Below, piece after piece: positions 15,956-24,147 of a stretch of DNA of 64,000 nucleotides. Made by a program: the position numbers and the translations under genes. The stretch lies in the NCBI RefSeq assembly GCF_009749395.1, contig NZ_WBIR01000008.1, positions 109,418 through 173,417 of the forward strand, given 5' to 3'. This DNA comes from Agromyces salentinus (GTDB taxonomy: Bacteria > Actinomycetota > Actinomycetes > Actinomycetales > Microbacteriaceae). Each line of letters begins with the position of its first letter. The first letter of the stretch is position 1. The notes beneath the pieces are model-generated. The model was not told where the DNA came from, did not search any database, and saw only the letters and a program-made list of their open reading frames with translations.

Positions 15956-16903
15956 TCAGGCCCGACGGAACTGGTTGACCATGGGGCAGTCGAACGGGTC
16001 GCGAGCAGCGAGCCCGACCTCGTTCAGATAGCGGATGACGATGCCATACGACTGCACGAGTGTGGTCTCAGTGTACGGAACGCCCATCGTCGCGCAGTGC
16101 TCACGCACGATCTCACGGGCCTTCGCCAGGTGCGGACGCGGCATGTTCGGGAAGAGGTGGTGCTCGACCTGGTAGTTCAGGCCGCCGAGGAGCGTGCTCG
16201 CCCACAGGCCGCCCGAGATGTTGCGCGAGGTCAGGACCTGCTTGGAGAAGAAGTCGAGCTTGGAGTCCTCGGGGATCAGGGCCATGCCCTTGTGGTTGGG
16301 CGCGAACGAGGCGCCCATGTAGACGCCGAACACGGCCATCTGCACGCCGATGAAGGCGAAGGCCATGCCGAGCGGCAGCACCCAGAAGAGGGCGCCGAAG
16401 TACACGATGAAGTGCACGGCGATGAGGCTGAGCTCGATCCAGCGGCCCTTCACCGGGCGGCGCTCGAGCAGCGTGGCGATGGAGCGGCCGTGCAGGTTCA
16501 GTCCCTCGAGGGTGAGCAGCGGGAAGAACAGGTAGCCCTGCTTGCGCGTGATCGCGGCGAGCAGGCCCTTCTGCTTGGCGGCATCGGCCTCGGTGAACGA
16601 GATCGTGTCCCACTCGATGTCGGGGTCCTTGCCGATCTTGTTCGGGTTGGCGTGGTGACGCGTGTGCTTCGTCATCCACCACGAGTAGCTGATGCCGACG
16701 ACGCCGGCGGCGAGGATGCGGCCGACGCGGTCGTTCGCCGGCCCGGACTCGAGCACCTGGCGGTGCGAGGCCTCGTGCGCGAGGAAGGCGAACTGGGTGA
16801 GGATCAGGCCGAGCGCGCCGGCCATGAGCAGCTGGAACCAGGAGTCGCCGAGCAGGATGAACCCGGTGATCACCCCGCCCAGCGCGAGCAGGAGAGCCGT
16901 CAC
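15956..16903 (-). CDS. Fatty acid desaturase (acyl-CoA/lipid desaturase)
   Basis: From the first standard start (GTG 16903) the product is 315 aa. The three histidine boxes of membrane di-iron desaturases are present: HEASH (about 44), HTRHH (about 80) and QVEHH (about 250). Hydrophobic segments lie between them. However, the same frame stays open upstream to about 17118 and reads TETLGAIRATKPRTG and SFTALSRVVRESGLL, which look like the normal N-terminus of the family. That stretch has no ATG, GTG or TTG. Either an ATC/CTG start near 17053 is used, or one base is lost between the ATG at 17070 and this frame. It introduces double bonds into membrane fatty acids. Confidence 0.88.
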   Translation of the reverse strand: MTALLLALGGVITGFILLGDSWFQLLMAGALGLILTQFAFLAHEASHRQVLESGPANDRVGRILAAGVVGISYSWWMTKHTRHHANPNKIGKDPDIEWDTISFTEADAAKQKGLLAAITRKQGYLFFPLLTLEGLNLHGRSIATLLERRPVKGRWIELSLIAVHFIVYFGALFWVLPLGMAFAFIGVQMAVFGVYMGASFAPNHKGMALIPEDSKLDFFSKQVLTSRNISGGLWASTLLGGLNYQVEHHLFPNMPRPHLAKAREIVREHCATMGVPYTETTLVQSYGIVIRYLNEVGLAARDPFDCPMVNQFRRA

Positions 16904-17229
16904 CAGACCGGCGTAGAACCAGCGTGCGCGGTTCAGCAGGCCGGACTCTCGGACGACTCGGGAAAGGGCGGTGAAGCTGCGCGTGACATCCGCAGAACCG
17001 GTGCGGGGCTTCGTAGCCCGAATCGCACCGAGTGTTTCGGTGTGAGTGATGATCGTTCCCAGCTGGTCATCGACTTCCCAGCCGTTGGTCGCGGGCGACT
17101 GCCCGCTGAAGATGCTCGAACGCTATGGCTTTTCCATGGGAACCGGCTGGGAAAAAACGCCGGAAATATGCCCCGTCCGGCATCTCTTCTGTGCATGGAT
17201 GCGGCTCAGACGATGGACCCGTCCGGCCC

Positions 17230-17886
17230 TCATCCGGCCGCGTCGGCCGCGGTGCGGAGGTCGTCGACGAGCGCCTCGAAGGCCGCGGCCCGATCGGCCG
17301 GGTCCTCGATGCGCAGCAGCGCCGACGGATGCGTCGTCACGAGCACCGGTGCCGGCAGTGCGGACGGCGCGCCCGCGGCATCCGGGGGCATGACCCGGCC
17401 CCGGACCTCGCCGATGCGGACCGTGCGCCCGAGCACCGATCGTGCGGCCGTGGCCCCGAGCGCGACGACCACCGAGGGGGCGACGGCGTCGAACTCGGCC
17501 TCGAGCCACGGCCGGCAGGCGAGGATGTGCGCCACGCCCGGCTTGTCGTGGATGCGGCGCTTGCCGCGGAGCTCGAAGCGGAAGTGCTTCACGGCGTTCG
17601 TCACGTACACGCGATCGCGGGCGATGCCGGCCGCGTCGACGGCGTCCGCGAGCAGGCGGCCGGCGGGCCCGACGAAGGGTTCGCCCGCGAGGTCCTCCCG
17701 ATCGCCTGGCTGCTCGCCGACCAGCATGAGCCGCGCCGACTCGCGTCCCTTGGAGAACACCACCTGCGTGGCATCCCGCCAGAGCTCGCAGCCGCGGCAC
17801 TCGGGAGCCGCGCGGCGCAGTTCGTCGACCGAGCCGCCCTCGGGAACCCATGCATCGGCGCCCGGCCGTTCCACGTCGTCGCTCAT
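17230..17886 (-). CDS. udgX: UdgX-type uracil-DNA binding protein
   Basis: The product is 218 aa, starting MSDDVERPGADAWVP at 17886. It belongs to the iron-sulfur uracil-DNA glycosylase superfamily: CRGCELW gives two cluster cysteines, GEQPGDREDLAGEPFVGPAG is the motif-1 uracil-pocket loop, HILACRPW gives another cysteine and TTHPSALLR is the motif-2 loop. The insertion GKRRIH is the diagnostic loop of UdgX, whose His becomes covalently linked to the abasic sugar after uracil removal (established for the mycobacterial protein). TACGCT lies 7 nt before the ATG, suggesting a leaderless mRNA. It is divergent from the SDR at 17952. Confidence 0.92.
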   Translation of the reverse strand: MSDDVERPGADAWVPEGGSVDELRRAAPECRGCELWRDATQVVFSKGRESARLMLVGEQPGDREDLAGEPFVGPAGRLLADAVDAAGIARDRVYVTNAVKHFRFELRGKRRIHDKPGVAHILACRPWLEAEFDAVAPSVVVALGATAARSVLGRTVRIGEVRGRVMPPDAAGAPSALPAPVLVTTHPSALLRIEDPADRAAAFEALVDDLRTAADAAG

Positions 17887-17951
17887 GCCCGGGAGCGTAC
17901 GACCGGCGCAAGGGCAGGACAAGGGGCTTGCGCGGCTGCGAGACTGGGGCG

Positions 17952-18818
17952 ATGCGCATCATCGTCACCGGAGGATCCGGCAAGCTCGGCCGCACCGTCG
18001 TCTCGACGCTCCGCGAGGAGGGTCACGAGGTCGTGAACCTCGACCAGCAGGGCGAACGCGGAACGGTCGTCAGGGTGGACCTGACCGACTACGGGCAGGT
18101 GATCGACGCCATCGCCGGCGTCGACGACGTGCACGGCGGCGCCGACGCGATCGTGCACCTCGCCGCCATTCCGGCTCCCGGACTCGCGAGCGACGCCGCG
18201 ACGTTCCGCAACAACATGCTCGCCACGTTCAACGTGCTGCAGGCGGCGAAGCGCCTCGGCGTCACCCGCATCGTCACGGCGTCGAGCGAGACCGTGCTCG
18301 GCCTGCCGTTCGACGTGCCGCCGCCGTACATCCCGGTCGACGAGGAGTACCCGGCCAGGCCGGAGTCGACGTACTCGCTCGTGAAGCACCTCGAGGAGAC
18401 CATGGCCATCGAGCTCGTACGGCGAGACCCCGAGCTCTCGATCACCGCGCTCCGGTTCTCGAACGTCATGGACCCCGAGGACTACGCCGCCTTCCCGTCG
18501 TTCGACGCGGACGCGACGCTGCGCAAGTGGAACCTCTGGGGCTACATCGACGCGCGCGACGGTGCACAGGCCGTCAGCCGGGCGCTCGAGGTCGCGTCAC
18601 CCGGATTCGACCGGTTCATCGTCGCCGCGGCGGACACCGTCATGTCGCGGCCGAACGCCGAGCTCGTGGCCGAGGTGTTCCCGGGGGTCGAAGTCCGCGG
18701 CGACCTCGGCGCCAACACCACGCTGCTCTCGATCGACAAGGCGCGGCGACTGCTCGGGTACGAGCCGCGTCACTCCTGGCGCGATCACGTCGAGGCGGAT
18801 GCCGCGGCGCAACCGTGA
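17952..18818 (+). CDS. NAD(P)-dependent epimerase/dehydratase-like SDR
   Basis: The product is 288 aa, starting MRIIVTGGSGKLGRTVV. TGGSGKLG is the extended-SDR Rossmann motif, with LAAIPAPG after strand 4, TASSET providing the catalytic Ser and YSLVK the Tyr-x3-Lys pair. The C-terminal ARRLLGYEPRHSWRDHV is typical of sugar-nucleotide-epimerase-like proteins of uronate dehydrogenase type. The substrate is unknown. GAGACT 6 nt before the ATG is a possible -10 box for a leaderless transcript. Confidence 0.88.
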   Translation: MRIIVTGGSGKLGRTVVSTLREEGHEVVNLDQQGERGTVVRVDLTDYGQVIDAIAGVDDVHGGADAIVHLAAIPAPGLASDAATFRNNMLATFNVLQAAKRLGVTRIVTASSETVLGLPFDVPPPYIPVDEEYPARPESTYSLVKHLEETMAIELVRRDPELSITALRFSNVMDPEDYAAFPSFDADATLRKWNLWGYIDARDGAQAVSRALEVASPGFDRFIVAAADTVMSRPNAELVAEVFPGVEVRGDLGANTTLLSIDKARRLLGYEPRHSWRDHVEADAAAQP

Positions 18819-18851
18819 TCGACGCATCGGGCAGAACCGGTCGAACCGAGT

Positions 18852-18871
18852 GGATGCCGCGAGCGGCATCC
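18852..18871 (+). terminator. Compact GGATGCC-type hairpin
   Basis: GGATGCCG and CGGCATCC form an 8-bp perfect stem with a CGAG tetraloop, 33 nt after the SDR stop codon. Confidence 0.6.
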
Positions 18872-18920
18872 GTGATCGGCATCCGTGACCGCGGCGGCTC
18901 CGACTCGCCCGTGAAATGAC

Positions 18921-18957
18921 GAACGCCGCCGCCCACCGAAGTGGAGCGGCGGCGTTC
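18921..18957. terminator. Strong bidirectional terminator
   Basis: GAACGCCGCCGC pairs perfectly with GCGGCGGCGTTC over 12 bp, continued by a CCAC/GTGG stem across a one-base bulge and closed by CGAA (UUCG on the other strand). It lies between the convergent SDR and cold-shock genes, 20 nt from the csp stop. Confidence 0.88.
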
Positions 18958-18977
18958 GAAACTACGAACGTCGCGGG

Positions 18978-19181
18978 TCAGAGACCGCGGATGTTCTCCG
19001 CCTGCAGACCCTTGGGGCCCTGGGCGACCTCGAACTCGACCTTCTGGCCCTCTTCGAGCGAACGGTAGCCGTTGCCCGTGATGGCGCTGAAGTGCGCGAA
19101 GACGTCGGCCGAGCCGTCGTCGGGAGCGATGAAGCCGAAGCCCTTTTCGGCGTTGAACCACTTGACGGTTCCGGTTGCCAT
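18978..19181 (-). CDS. Cold-shock protein (CspA family), second copy
   Basis: The product is 67 aa, starting [18 protein letters not shown] with AAGGA upstream. RNP1 is [11 protein letters not shown] and RNP2 DVFAHFSAI, as in the paralogue at 15622. The two proteins differ mainly around residues 40-60 and at the C-terminus. They probably share RNA-chaperone function. The upstream gap to the divergent VanZ gene is over 340 nt, which leaves room for a long regulatory leader as in other csp mRNAs. Confidence 0.95.
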   Translation of the reverse strand: MATGTVKWFNAEKGFGFIAPDDGSADVFAHFSAITGNGYRSLEEGQKVEFEVAQGPKGLQAENIRGL

Positions 19182-19528
19182 ACTGCTGTCCTTCTGTCTT
19201 GCGGGCCGCACTTGCGGACCCGATGCGATCGTTGCCGATCGCGACCCCGACGACACGGTGCCGTCAGAGCGGGGCGAGGGGCGGGGGTGCACACCGGCAT
19301 CCGCCTTCTCGTATCGGGTCATGCCACGCGGAACAGTCCGCCTCCGGGCAATCAGTTTGAGCTACGGGCGAGCGCCCGCTTGATGGAGGAATCGTCCGGC
19401 TAGCCTATCGGTTTCCTCGCGGCTGTACAGACTACGTGATGAGTTCGTGATATGCGAACCCTGTGCCCGGTCTGGGAACATGCTCGGGATGGGGGACGGA
19501 ACGACCCGTTTCGGTGGAGAATCGTCGG
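19182..19528. other. Divergent intergenic region between csp and vanZ
   Basis: I see no gene here. It should hold the leader and promoter of the cold-shock gene on the minus strand and the VanZ promoter on the plus strand. A GGTGGAG near 19513 is the VanZ ribosome site. No clear riboswitch-like or repeat structure stands out. Confidence 0.55.
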
Positions 19529-20104
19529 ATGAACCGCCGCCCCCTGCGATTCGCCGCCGCCGCCTACGCCATCGGCGTGCTCTGGCTGACCATCGGCCCC
19601 GCCCCCTGGAGCAGCACCGAGGGACATGAGCTCGACGGCGGCATCGTGAACCTCGACGCCTGGACCTCGCCCGCGACCTGGTCGACCGGGTACATCAGCG
19701 AGATCGCGTTCAACGTGATGCTGTTCATCCCGGTCGGGCTGCTGGCGGCGCTGCTCATCCCCAGACGGCGCTGGCCGTTGGCACTGCTGGCCGGCTTCGG
19801 ATTCACCGCGTTCATCGAGCTCGGGCAACTCGTGCTCCCCGATCGGGTCTCCGACCCCCGCGACCTCCTGCTCAACACGTTGGGCGCCACCGTCGGCGTC
19901 GGGCTCGTCCTGGCGTCGCGCGGCGTTCGCCGCGCGACGGCGGTGATCTCCGTCGCTCCGGCGAGCCACATGTCGACTTCGCATCCGACGTCCACGAGTT
20001 CGAGCTCGTTCCCGCCGACCGGCCCGGCGGTCGACACGCAGCCGACGGCCGCCGACCCGGCGCACGCGGGCGAACTCGTGCCCGCGAACGAGCACGTGGC
20101 CTGA
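19529..20104 (+). CDS. VanZ family membrane protein
   Basis: The product is 191 aa, starting MNRRPLRFAAAAYAIGVLWL at 19529, with GGAG 9 nt upstream. Four hydrophobic segments, and the motif AFNVMLFIPVGLLAALL followed by FTAFIELGQLVLPDR and PRDLLLNTLGATVGVGL, are the VanZ-like core. The last 60 residues are a polar Ser/Thr/Pro-rich tail. VanZ proteins are linked to teicoplanin or lipid-II-type antibiotic tolerance; the biochemical role here is unknown. Confidence 0.88.
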   Translation: MNRRPLRFAAAAYAIGVLWLTIGPAPWSSTEGHELDGGIVNLDAWTSPATWSTGYISEIAFNVMLFIPVGLLAALLIPRRRWPLALLAGFGFTAFIELGQLVLPDRVSDPRDLLLNTLGATVGVGLVLASRGVRRATAVISVAPASHMSTSHPTSTSSSSFPPTGPAVDTQPTAADPAHAGELVPANEHVA

Positions 20105-20129
20105 CCTTCGTCCCCGCTCGCCCGGCGAC

Positions 20130-20141
20130 TACAGTGGGCTG
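20130..20141 (+). promoter_or_regulatory. -10 box of a leaderless transcript
   Basis: TACAGT (20130-20135) ends six bases before the GTG start at 20142, so transcription would start on the initiation codon. There is no Shine-Dalgarno site before this GTG. The same geometry recurs at other genes in the window. Confidence 0.6.
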
Positions 20142-20972
20142 GTGCCCTCCCCGACCACGCCCGACGCACCCTCGGCGCATCGCGGGCGATGGATGCGGCT
20201 GGCGCTCGTGGGCGCCGCGGGCGGACTGCTCTCCGGGGCGTTCGGCGTCGGCGGCGGCATCCTCATGGTGCCCCTCCTCATCGTGTTCGCGGGCATGGGC
20301 CAGCGGCGCGCGACGGCGACCTCGCTCGCGGCCATCGTCCCGGCGTCGATCGCCGGCTCGATCACGTACCTCGTGAACGGCGAGGTCGACCTGGTCGCCG
20401 CCCTGTTCGTCGCCGTCGGCGGCGTGCTCGGCTCCTGGGTCGGCGCCTGGCTACTGCGGCGCCTGCCGCTCGTCTGGCTGCGCTGGCTCTTCATCGCGCT
20501 GCTCGTCGGCGTCGCCGTGCGGATGCTGCTGGTCGTCCCCGAGCGCGGCGGCGGACAGGTCGGGTTCGAACTGCTGCCCGACCTCGCCCTGTTCGGTCTC
20601 GGCATCGCGGTGGGCATCGCGTCCGGTCTCTTCGGCATCGGCGGCGGCGTGATCATGGTGCCGGCGTTCATCGCCTTCTTCGGCATGGGCGACCTCATGG
20701 CCAAGGGCACGTCGCTCGCCGTGATGATCCCGACCGCCATCAGCGGCACGGTCGCGAACTCCCGCGCGAAGCTCGTCGACCTTCGCGAGGCGATCGTGAT
20801 CGGTCTCGCAGCCACCATCGCGTCGTTCGGCGGCGTGGCGATCGCGTTCCTCCTGTCCCCCGAGTGGTCGGCACGACTCTTCGCCGCATTCGTCGTGATC
20901 GCGGCCGTGCAGCTCGCGGTGCGGGCGATCCGGCTCCAACACTCCAGCACTCCCCCGGAAGGTGAACGATGA
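20142..20972 (+). CDS. TauE/SafE family sulfite/anion exporter-like permease
   Basis: The product is 276 aa with about eight helices. The repeated family motif appears twice: GLLSGAFGVGGGILMVPLLI near the start and GIASGLFGIGGGVIMVPAFI in the second half, each followed by a T-S-L-A motif (TATSLAAIVPAS, KGTSLAVMIPTA). Such permeases export sulfite, sulfoacetate or related anions; the substrate here is unknown. The start is a GTG with no ribosome site but a TACAGT box 6 nt upstream. Its stop overlaps the next ATG (ATGA). Confidence 0.9.
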   Translation: MPSPTTPDAPSAHRGRWMRLALVGAAGGLLSGAFGVGGGILMVPLLIVFAGMGQRRATATSLAAIVPASIAGSITYLVNGEVDLVAALFVAVGGVLGSWVGAWLLRRLPLVWLRWLFIALLVGVAVRMLLVVPERGGGQVGFELLPDLALFGLGIAVGIASGLFGIGGGVIMVPAFIAFFGMGDLMAKGTSLAVMIPTAISGTVANSRAKLVDLREAIVIGLAATIASFGGVAIAFLLSPEWSARLFAAFVVIAAVQLAVRAIRLQHSSTPPEGER

Positions 20973-21940
20973 CCGAGGTGCGACGCGCAGCCGGCTGGTA
21001 CGACGACGAAGCGGACGCCGCGGCGCTGCGCTACTGGGACGGCAGGGCGTGGACCCCGCACACCACACCTCGTCAGGCCAACGAAGCCGTCGACGCGGGC
21101 AACGGCGTCGACGCGGTCGTGGCATCCGTCGGGGACAGCGGGGCGACCCGGGCCACGGGCTCGAACGCCGACGCACGCACCGGCACGGGCGCGGGTCCAC
21201 TCGGCGAACCCTTCGTCCAGCCGCGGCGGCCGGCTGCTGCCGTGACCTCCGCATCCATCCCGGCATTCGCGTCCCCGCCGTCGTTCACCTCGGTGCCCTC
21301 GTTCGCACCGGCCCCCGTCTTCCAGCCGTCGCCGATGACCGGCTCGGCTCCGGCCCCGCAGAAGGCTGCCCCGCAGGAGGCCGTCGCCCGGGACGCCGTC
21401 TCGGAGGACACCGTGTCGGAGGCGACGAGCGTGCGACCGGCCACGGCAGCGGAGGTCGAGTCCGCGACCCTTCGGATGCCGTTCGCCGCGCCACAGCAGA
21501 TCACCCACTCCGCTCAGCCCAGCGAGCACACGACCGCGCCACTCCCGCCGAACGACGGGCGGCCCGCGGCATCCGCCGGCTCGAACGGATCGGATGCCGC
21601 CCCCGGCGACAAGTCGTTCCTGCTGACCTGGCTGTTCGCGATGCTGATCGGGTCGCTCGGCGTCGACCGGTTCTACCTCGGCAAGATCGGCACTGCGGTG
21701 GCCAAGCTGCTGACGGCCGGCGGCCTGGGCGTGTGGACGCTGGTCGACCTCGTGCTCGTGCTCCTCGGCCTGCAGCGCGATTCCGAGGGACGCGCCCTCG
21801 CCGGCTTCGACGAGCATCGGCGCATCGCGTGGATCGTCAGCGGCGTGCTCGTCGCCTTCGGCATGCTGGCGGGCATCGGCACCGCCCTCGCGATCGCGAA
21901 CCTGGCCGCGAGCCTCGGCGCCGTCGGCGGCCTCGGCTAG
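20969..21940 (+). CDS. DUF2510 and TM2 domain membrane protein
   Basis: The product is 323 aa. Residues about 6-35 (AAGWYDDEADAAALRYWDG and RAWTPHT) form the DUF2510 domain, a small W-rich module of actinobacterial envelope proteins. A long Ala/Pro/Ser-rich linker follows to about 210. Then KSFLLTWLFAMLIGSLGVDR, FYLGKIGTAVAKLLT and GGLGVWTLVDLVLVL form the TM2 domain (two helices with the D-x-F/Y-Y-L-G motif). A third helix ends the protein. Function is unknown. Its start overlaps the TauE/SafE stop by four bases. Confidence 0.88.
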   Translation: MTEVRRAAGWYDDEADAAALRYWDGRAWTPHTTPRQANEAVDAGNGVDAVVASVGDSGATRATGSNADARTGTGAGPLGEPFVQPRRPAAAVTSASIPAFASPPSFTSVPSFAPAPVFQPSPMTGSAPAPQKAAPQEAVARDAVSEDTVSEATSVRPATAAEVESATLRMPFAAPQQITHSAQPSEHTTAPLPPNDGRPAASAGSNGSDAAPGDKSFLLTWLFAMLIGSLGVDRFYLGKIGTAVAKLLTAGGLGVWTLVDLVLVLLGLQRDSEGRALAGFDEHRRIAWIVSGVLVAFGMLAGIGTALAIANLAASLGAVGGLG

Positions 21941-21949
21941 CCTGCCCCC

Positions 21950-22243
21950 ATGCGCTTCGAGTTCACCGCCCCGCTCTGGGAATGGGCGTCGCAGGGCGGG
22001 TGGTACTTCGTCACCGTTCCCGAGGAGGCGTCGGAGGACATCCGCGAGATCCCCCGCCCGCCGAGGGGCTTCGGCTCCGTGCGGGTGCGCGTGAGCGTCG
22101 GCGGTTCGACCTGGACGACCTCGGTCTTCCCCGATTCGAAGGTCGGCTGCTACATCCTGCCCATGAAGAAGGCCGTGCGCGTCGCCGAGGGCCTCGTCGA
22201 GGGCGGCGACGTGCCCGTGTCGCTCACCGTGCTCGACCTCTGA
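21950..22243 (+). CDS. DUF1905 domain protein
   Basis: The product is 97 aa, starting MRFEFTAPLWEWASQGGWYF. The pattern FVTVPEEASEDIRE, RGFGSVRVRVSVGGSTWTTS, FPDSKVGCYILPMKKAVR and a closing GDVPVSLTVLDL matches DUF1905, a small beta-rich domain of unknown role often fused to or next to YdeI-type proteins. TAGCCT ends six bases before the ATG and no Shine-Dalgarno is present, so it is probably leaderless. Confidence 0.85.
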   Translation: MRFEFTAPLWEWASQGGWYFVTVPEEASEDIREIPRPPRGFGSVRVRVSVGGSTWTTSVFPDSKVGCYILPMKKAVRVAEGLVEGGDVPVSLTVLDL

Positions 22244-22333
22244 GGCCGAGCCCGAGCGCCTGCACGCGCCGATGGCCGCGCTGGCTGTCGTGCTCGCGCG
22301 AATCCGATCCCGACGTGCGAGTTCGCGACTCGT

Positions 22334-23185
22334 TCAGCAGCCGGGGCCGGACGGGTTCGACTCGCAGTCGCCGTTCGTGAGAACCGTGTCGAAATCGCCG
22401 ACCAGCACTCGCTGGTCCTCGCCGGCGACGCTCAGGGTGCCGTCGATCGGCAGCCAGCCCGATCCGGCGAAGCGGTACTCCGCGCTCAACTCCACGTCGA
22501 GTCGCACGGTGTGCTCGCCCGACATCTCGTAGACGTGGCTCGTCGACGTCGCCGAGAACTCCGACTGCCCGAGGTCGGACCAGGACGCGCCGGGCGTTGC
22601 CGAGTCGACAATGCCTCCGTCGGAGTGCGTCCAGCGGTACCCGACCGGCGTGAATCGGACATCCGCCGGCCGGCCGAGCAGGGTGCCCGAGATCACGTGA
22701 GCGGATGCCGCGGCCACGAAGTTCGCCGGAAGTCCGACGACCGCCCACCCATCGGGTTCCATGCCGTTGTCCGGAACCGCGGGCCGGAACGAGGCGATGT
22801 CGCGCAGGGTGACGACCACGGGTGCGGCCGGCTCCACCGGCGCCGTCGGATCGACGACACAGGGCGCGACCGGGTCGATCGGGCTGCAGAAGTCGGGGAC
22901 GGGCGGTGGTGGCGGGGTGGGCCTGGAGTCGGCATCGGCACCGTTCTCTGAGCCGGCTTCGTCGTTCGGTCGATCGGGCTCAGCTCCGCTGGCATCGCCA
23001 CCGCCGGTGATGGTCCCGTCGAGGATGGTTTCTGATCCGGAATTCTCGGCGCCAATCGGGGGGCATCCCGCCGCCGCAAGAATCGGTGTACACCCAGCGG
23101 CCAGAGCCGAGCCACCGCCCAACACAAGCGCCGCCGCGAAGCCAATGATTGTGGCGGCGCTCAGCAGAAGTCGTCGCCGGGCCAC
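22334..23185 (-). CDS. Secreted protein, PKD-like C-terminal domain
   Basis: The product is 283 aa from a GTG at 23185. A signal peptide is clear (RRRLLLSAATIIGFAAALVLGGGSALAA, about 3-30). A linker with CTPILAAAGCPPI and a run of prolines (PTPPPPPVPDFC) follows, then a folded region from about 125: DIASFRPAVPDNGMEPDGW, YRWTHSDGG and SHVYEMSGEHTVRLDV, which looks like a PKD/Ig-type beta-sandwich. Six cysteines could form disulfides. It overlaps the upstream lipoprotein gene by 25 bp. Similar two-gene units in related bacteria are of unknown function. Confidence 0.75.
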   Translation of the reverse strand: MARRRLLLSAATIIGFAAALVLGGGSALAAGCTPILAAAGCPPIGAENSGSETILDGTITGGGDASGAEPDRPNDEAGSENGADADSRPTPPPPPVPDFCSPIDPVAPCVVDPTAPVEPAAPVVVTLRDIASFRPAVPDNGMEPDGWAVVGLPANFVAAASAHVISGTLLGRPADVRFTPVGYRWTHSDGGIVDSATPGASWSDLGQSEFSATSTSHVYEMSGEHTVRLDVELSAEYRFAGSGWLPIDGTLSVAGEDQRVLVGDFDTVLTNGDCESNPSGPGC

Positions 23186-23751
23186 AGCTCAGATCCATCC
23201 ACCAAAAGGGCCTCCGACTCCGGATCGAAGGTCAACTTCGCCACCATCGGCATGCGAAGATCTCGATCCGCCGGCGTGACGTCTTCATTGGCACTATTGA
23301 TCACGGCAGTCCCCGAGACATCTCGACAGAGGTATATCGAGACATCTCCCGACTGGTTGTTGGTTTCAACCAAGGAGACCGAGTCGATCACGTTCCTGCC
23401 GGTCGTCCGAAGTCCGGCTTCGCGGAACGCTTCGAACCCCTCAATCACTTCTGCCGCGTACTTTTCAGTGACGAGTGGAAGAATCCGCTCGACGTCGAAG
23501 GAACCATCCTGGCCGATCTCAAGCGATAAATACTCGTACGCCTCGTAGGCCTTCTCGGCCGCTGCCAGCGCCTCCTCGTCGGAGGCGAAGATCGGCTCCG
23601 CGGCATCCGTCGTACCCGGCGCGGGAGACGGAGTCGGCGCCGGCTCCGAGCCGGGGGCGCAGCCGGCGAGCGTCAGGGCGAGCAGTGCCGAGGCGCCGAG
23701 CGCGACCGCTCGGGCTCGGGCCCGGCTGCGGGTCGGACTCGTCGAGGGCAT
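23161..23751 (-). CDS. Putative lipoprotein of unknown function
   Basis: The product is 196 aa. An Arg-rich start (SPTRSRARARAV) leads to a hydrophobic stretch and the lipobox LTLAGC at about residue 31, so the mature protein should be lipid-anchored outside the membrane. The body has AAAEKAYEAYEYLSLEIGQDG, then FDVERILPLVTEKYAAEVI and ends DGSELWPGDDFC, a beta-rich pattern seen in small actinobacterial lipoproteins. TAGGGT lies 7 nt before the ATG, so it may be leaderless. It is translationally overlapped with the secreted protein downstream, suggesting joint function at the cell surface. Confidence 0.78.
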   Translation of the reverse strand: MPSTSPTRSRARARAVALGASALLALTLAGCAPGSEPAPTPSPAPGTTDAAEPIFASDEEALAAAEKAYEAYEYLSLEIGQDGSFDVERILPLVTEKYAAEVIEGFEAFREAGLRTTGRNVIDSVSLVETNNQSGDVSIYLCRDVSGTAVINSANEDVTPADRDLRMPMVAKLTFDPESEALLVDGSELWPGDDFC

Positions 23752-23873
23752 GCGGAACACCCTAGGCGAGGGCCGGACCCGGTTCACGTCGTTGTCCACA
23801 AGGGGAACGCCCCGCGCAGCACCTCCGCCCGTTGAGGACAGGTGGCGGGGCGAACCCCCGCCCCCCGCCCGTC

Positions 23874-24050
23874 TCAGGCCATGAGGTCGCGGAGGAGTTC
23901 GCCCCATTCGAAGCCGCACTCACGGCAGTCGAACAGCGGGTCGCCGCTCAGGGTGATCAGGTCGGCCACGCGCACGGCCTCCGAGCCGCAGCGCGGGCAG
24001 AGTTCGTCGGCCATCTCGGGCACGAGGGTCTGCTGCATCTGCTTCGTCAT
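23874..24050 (-). CDS. Small zinc-ribbon protein
   Basis: The product is 58 aa, starting MTKQMQQTLVPEMADELC at 24050. CPRCGSEAVRV and FDCRECGFEWGEL are two CxxC pairs making one zinc ribbon. Its size and shape resemble stand-alone ribbon proteins of unknown function. TACCGT lies 7 nt before the ATG with no ribosome site, suggesting a leaderless mRNA. Confidence 0.75.
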   Translation of the reverse strand: MTKQMQQTLVPEMADELCPRCGSEAVRVADLITLSGDPLFDCRECGFEWGELLRDLMA

Positions 24051-24147
24051 GGCACACACGGTACGCGCGACATCCGACATCCTTCGTTGCACACGCCCTC
24101 GCGCGGTCCCCGGGCCGCTCAGCGCTGCCGCGAAGCGAATCGGGCCG

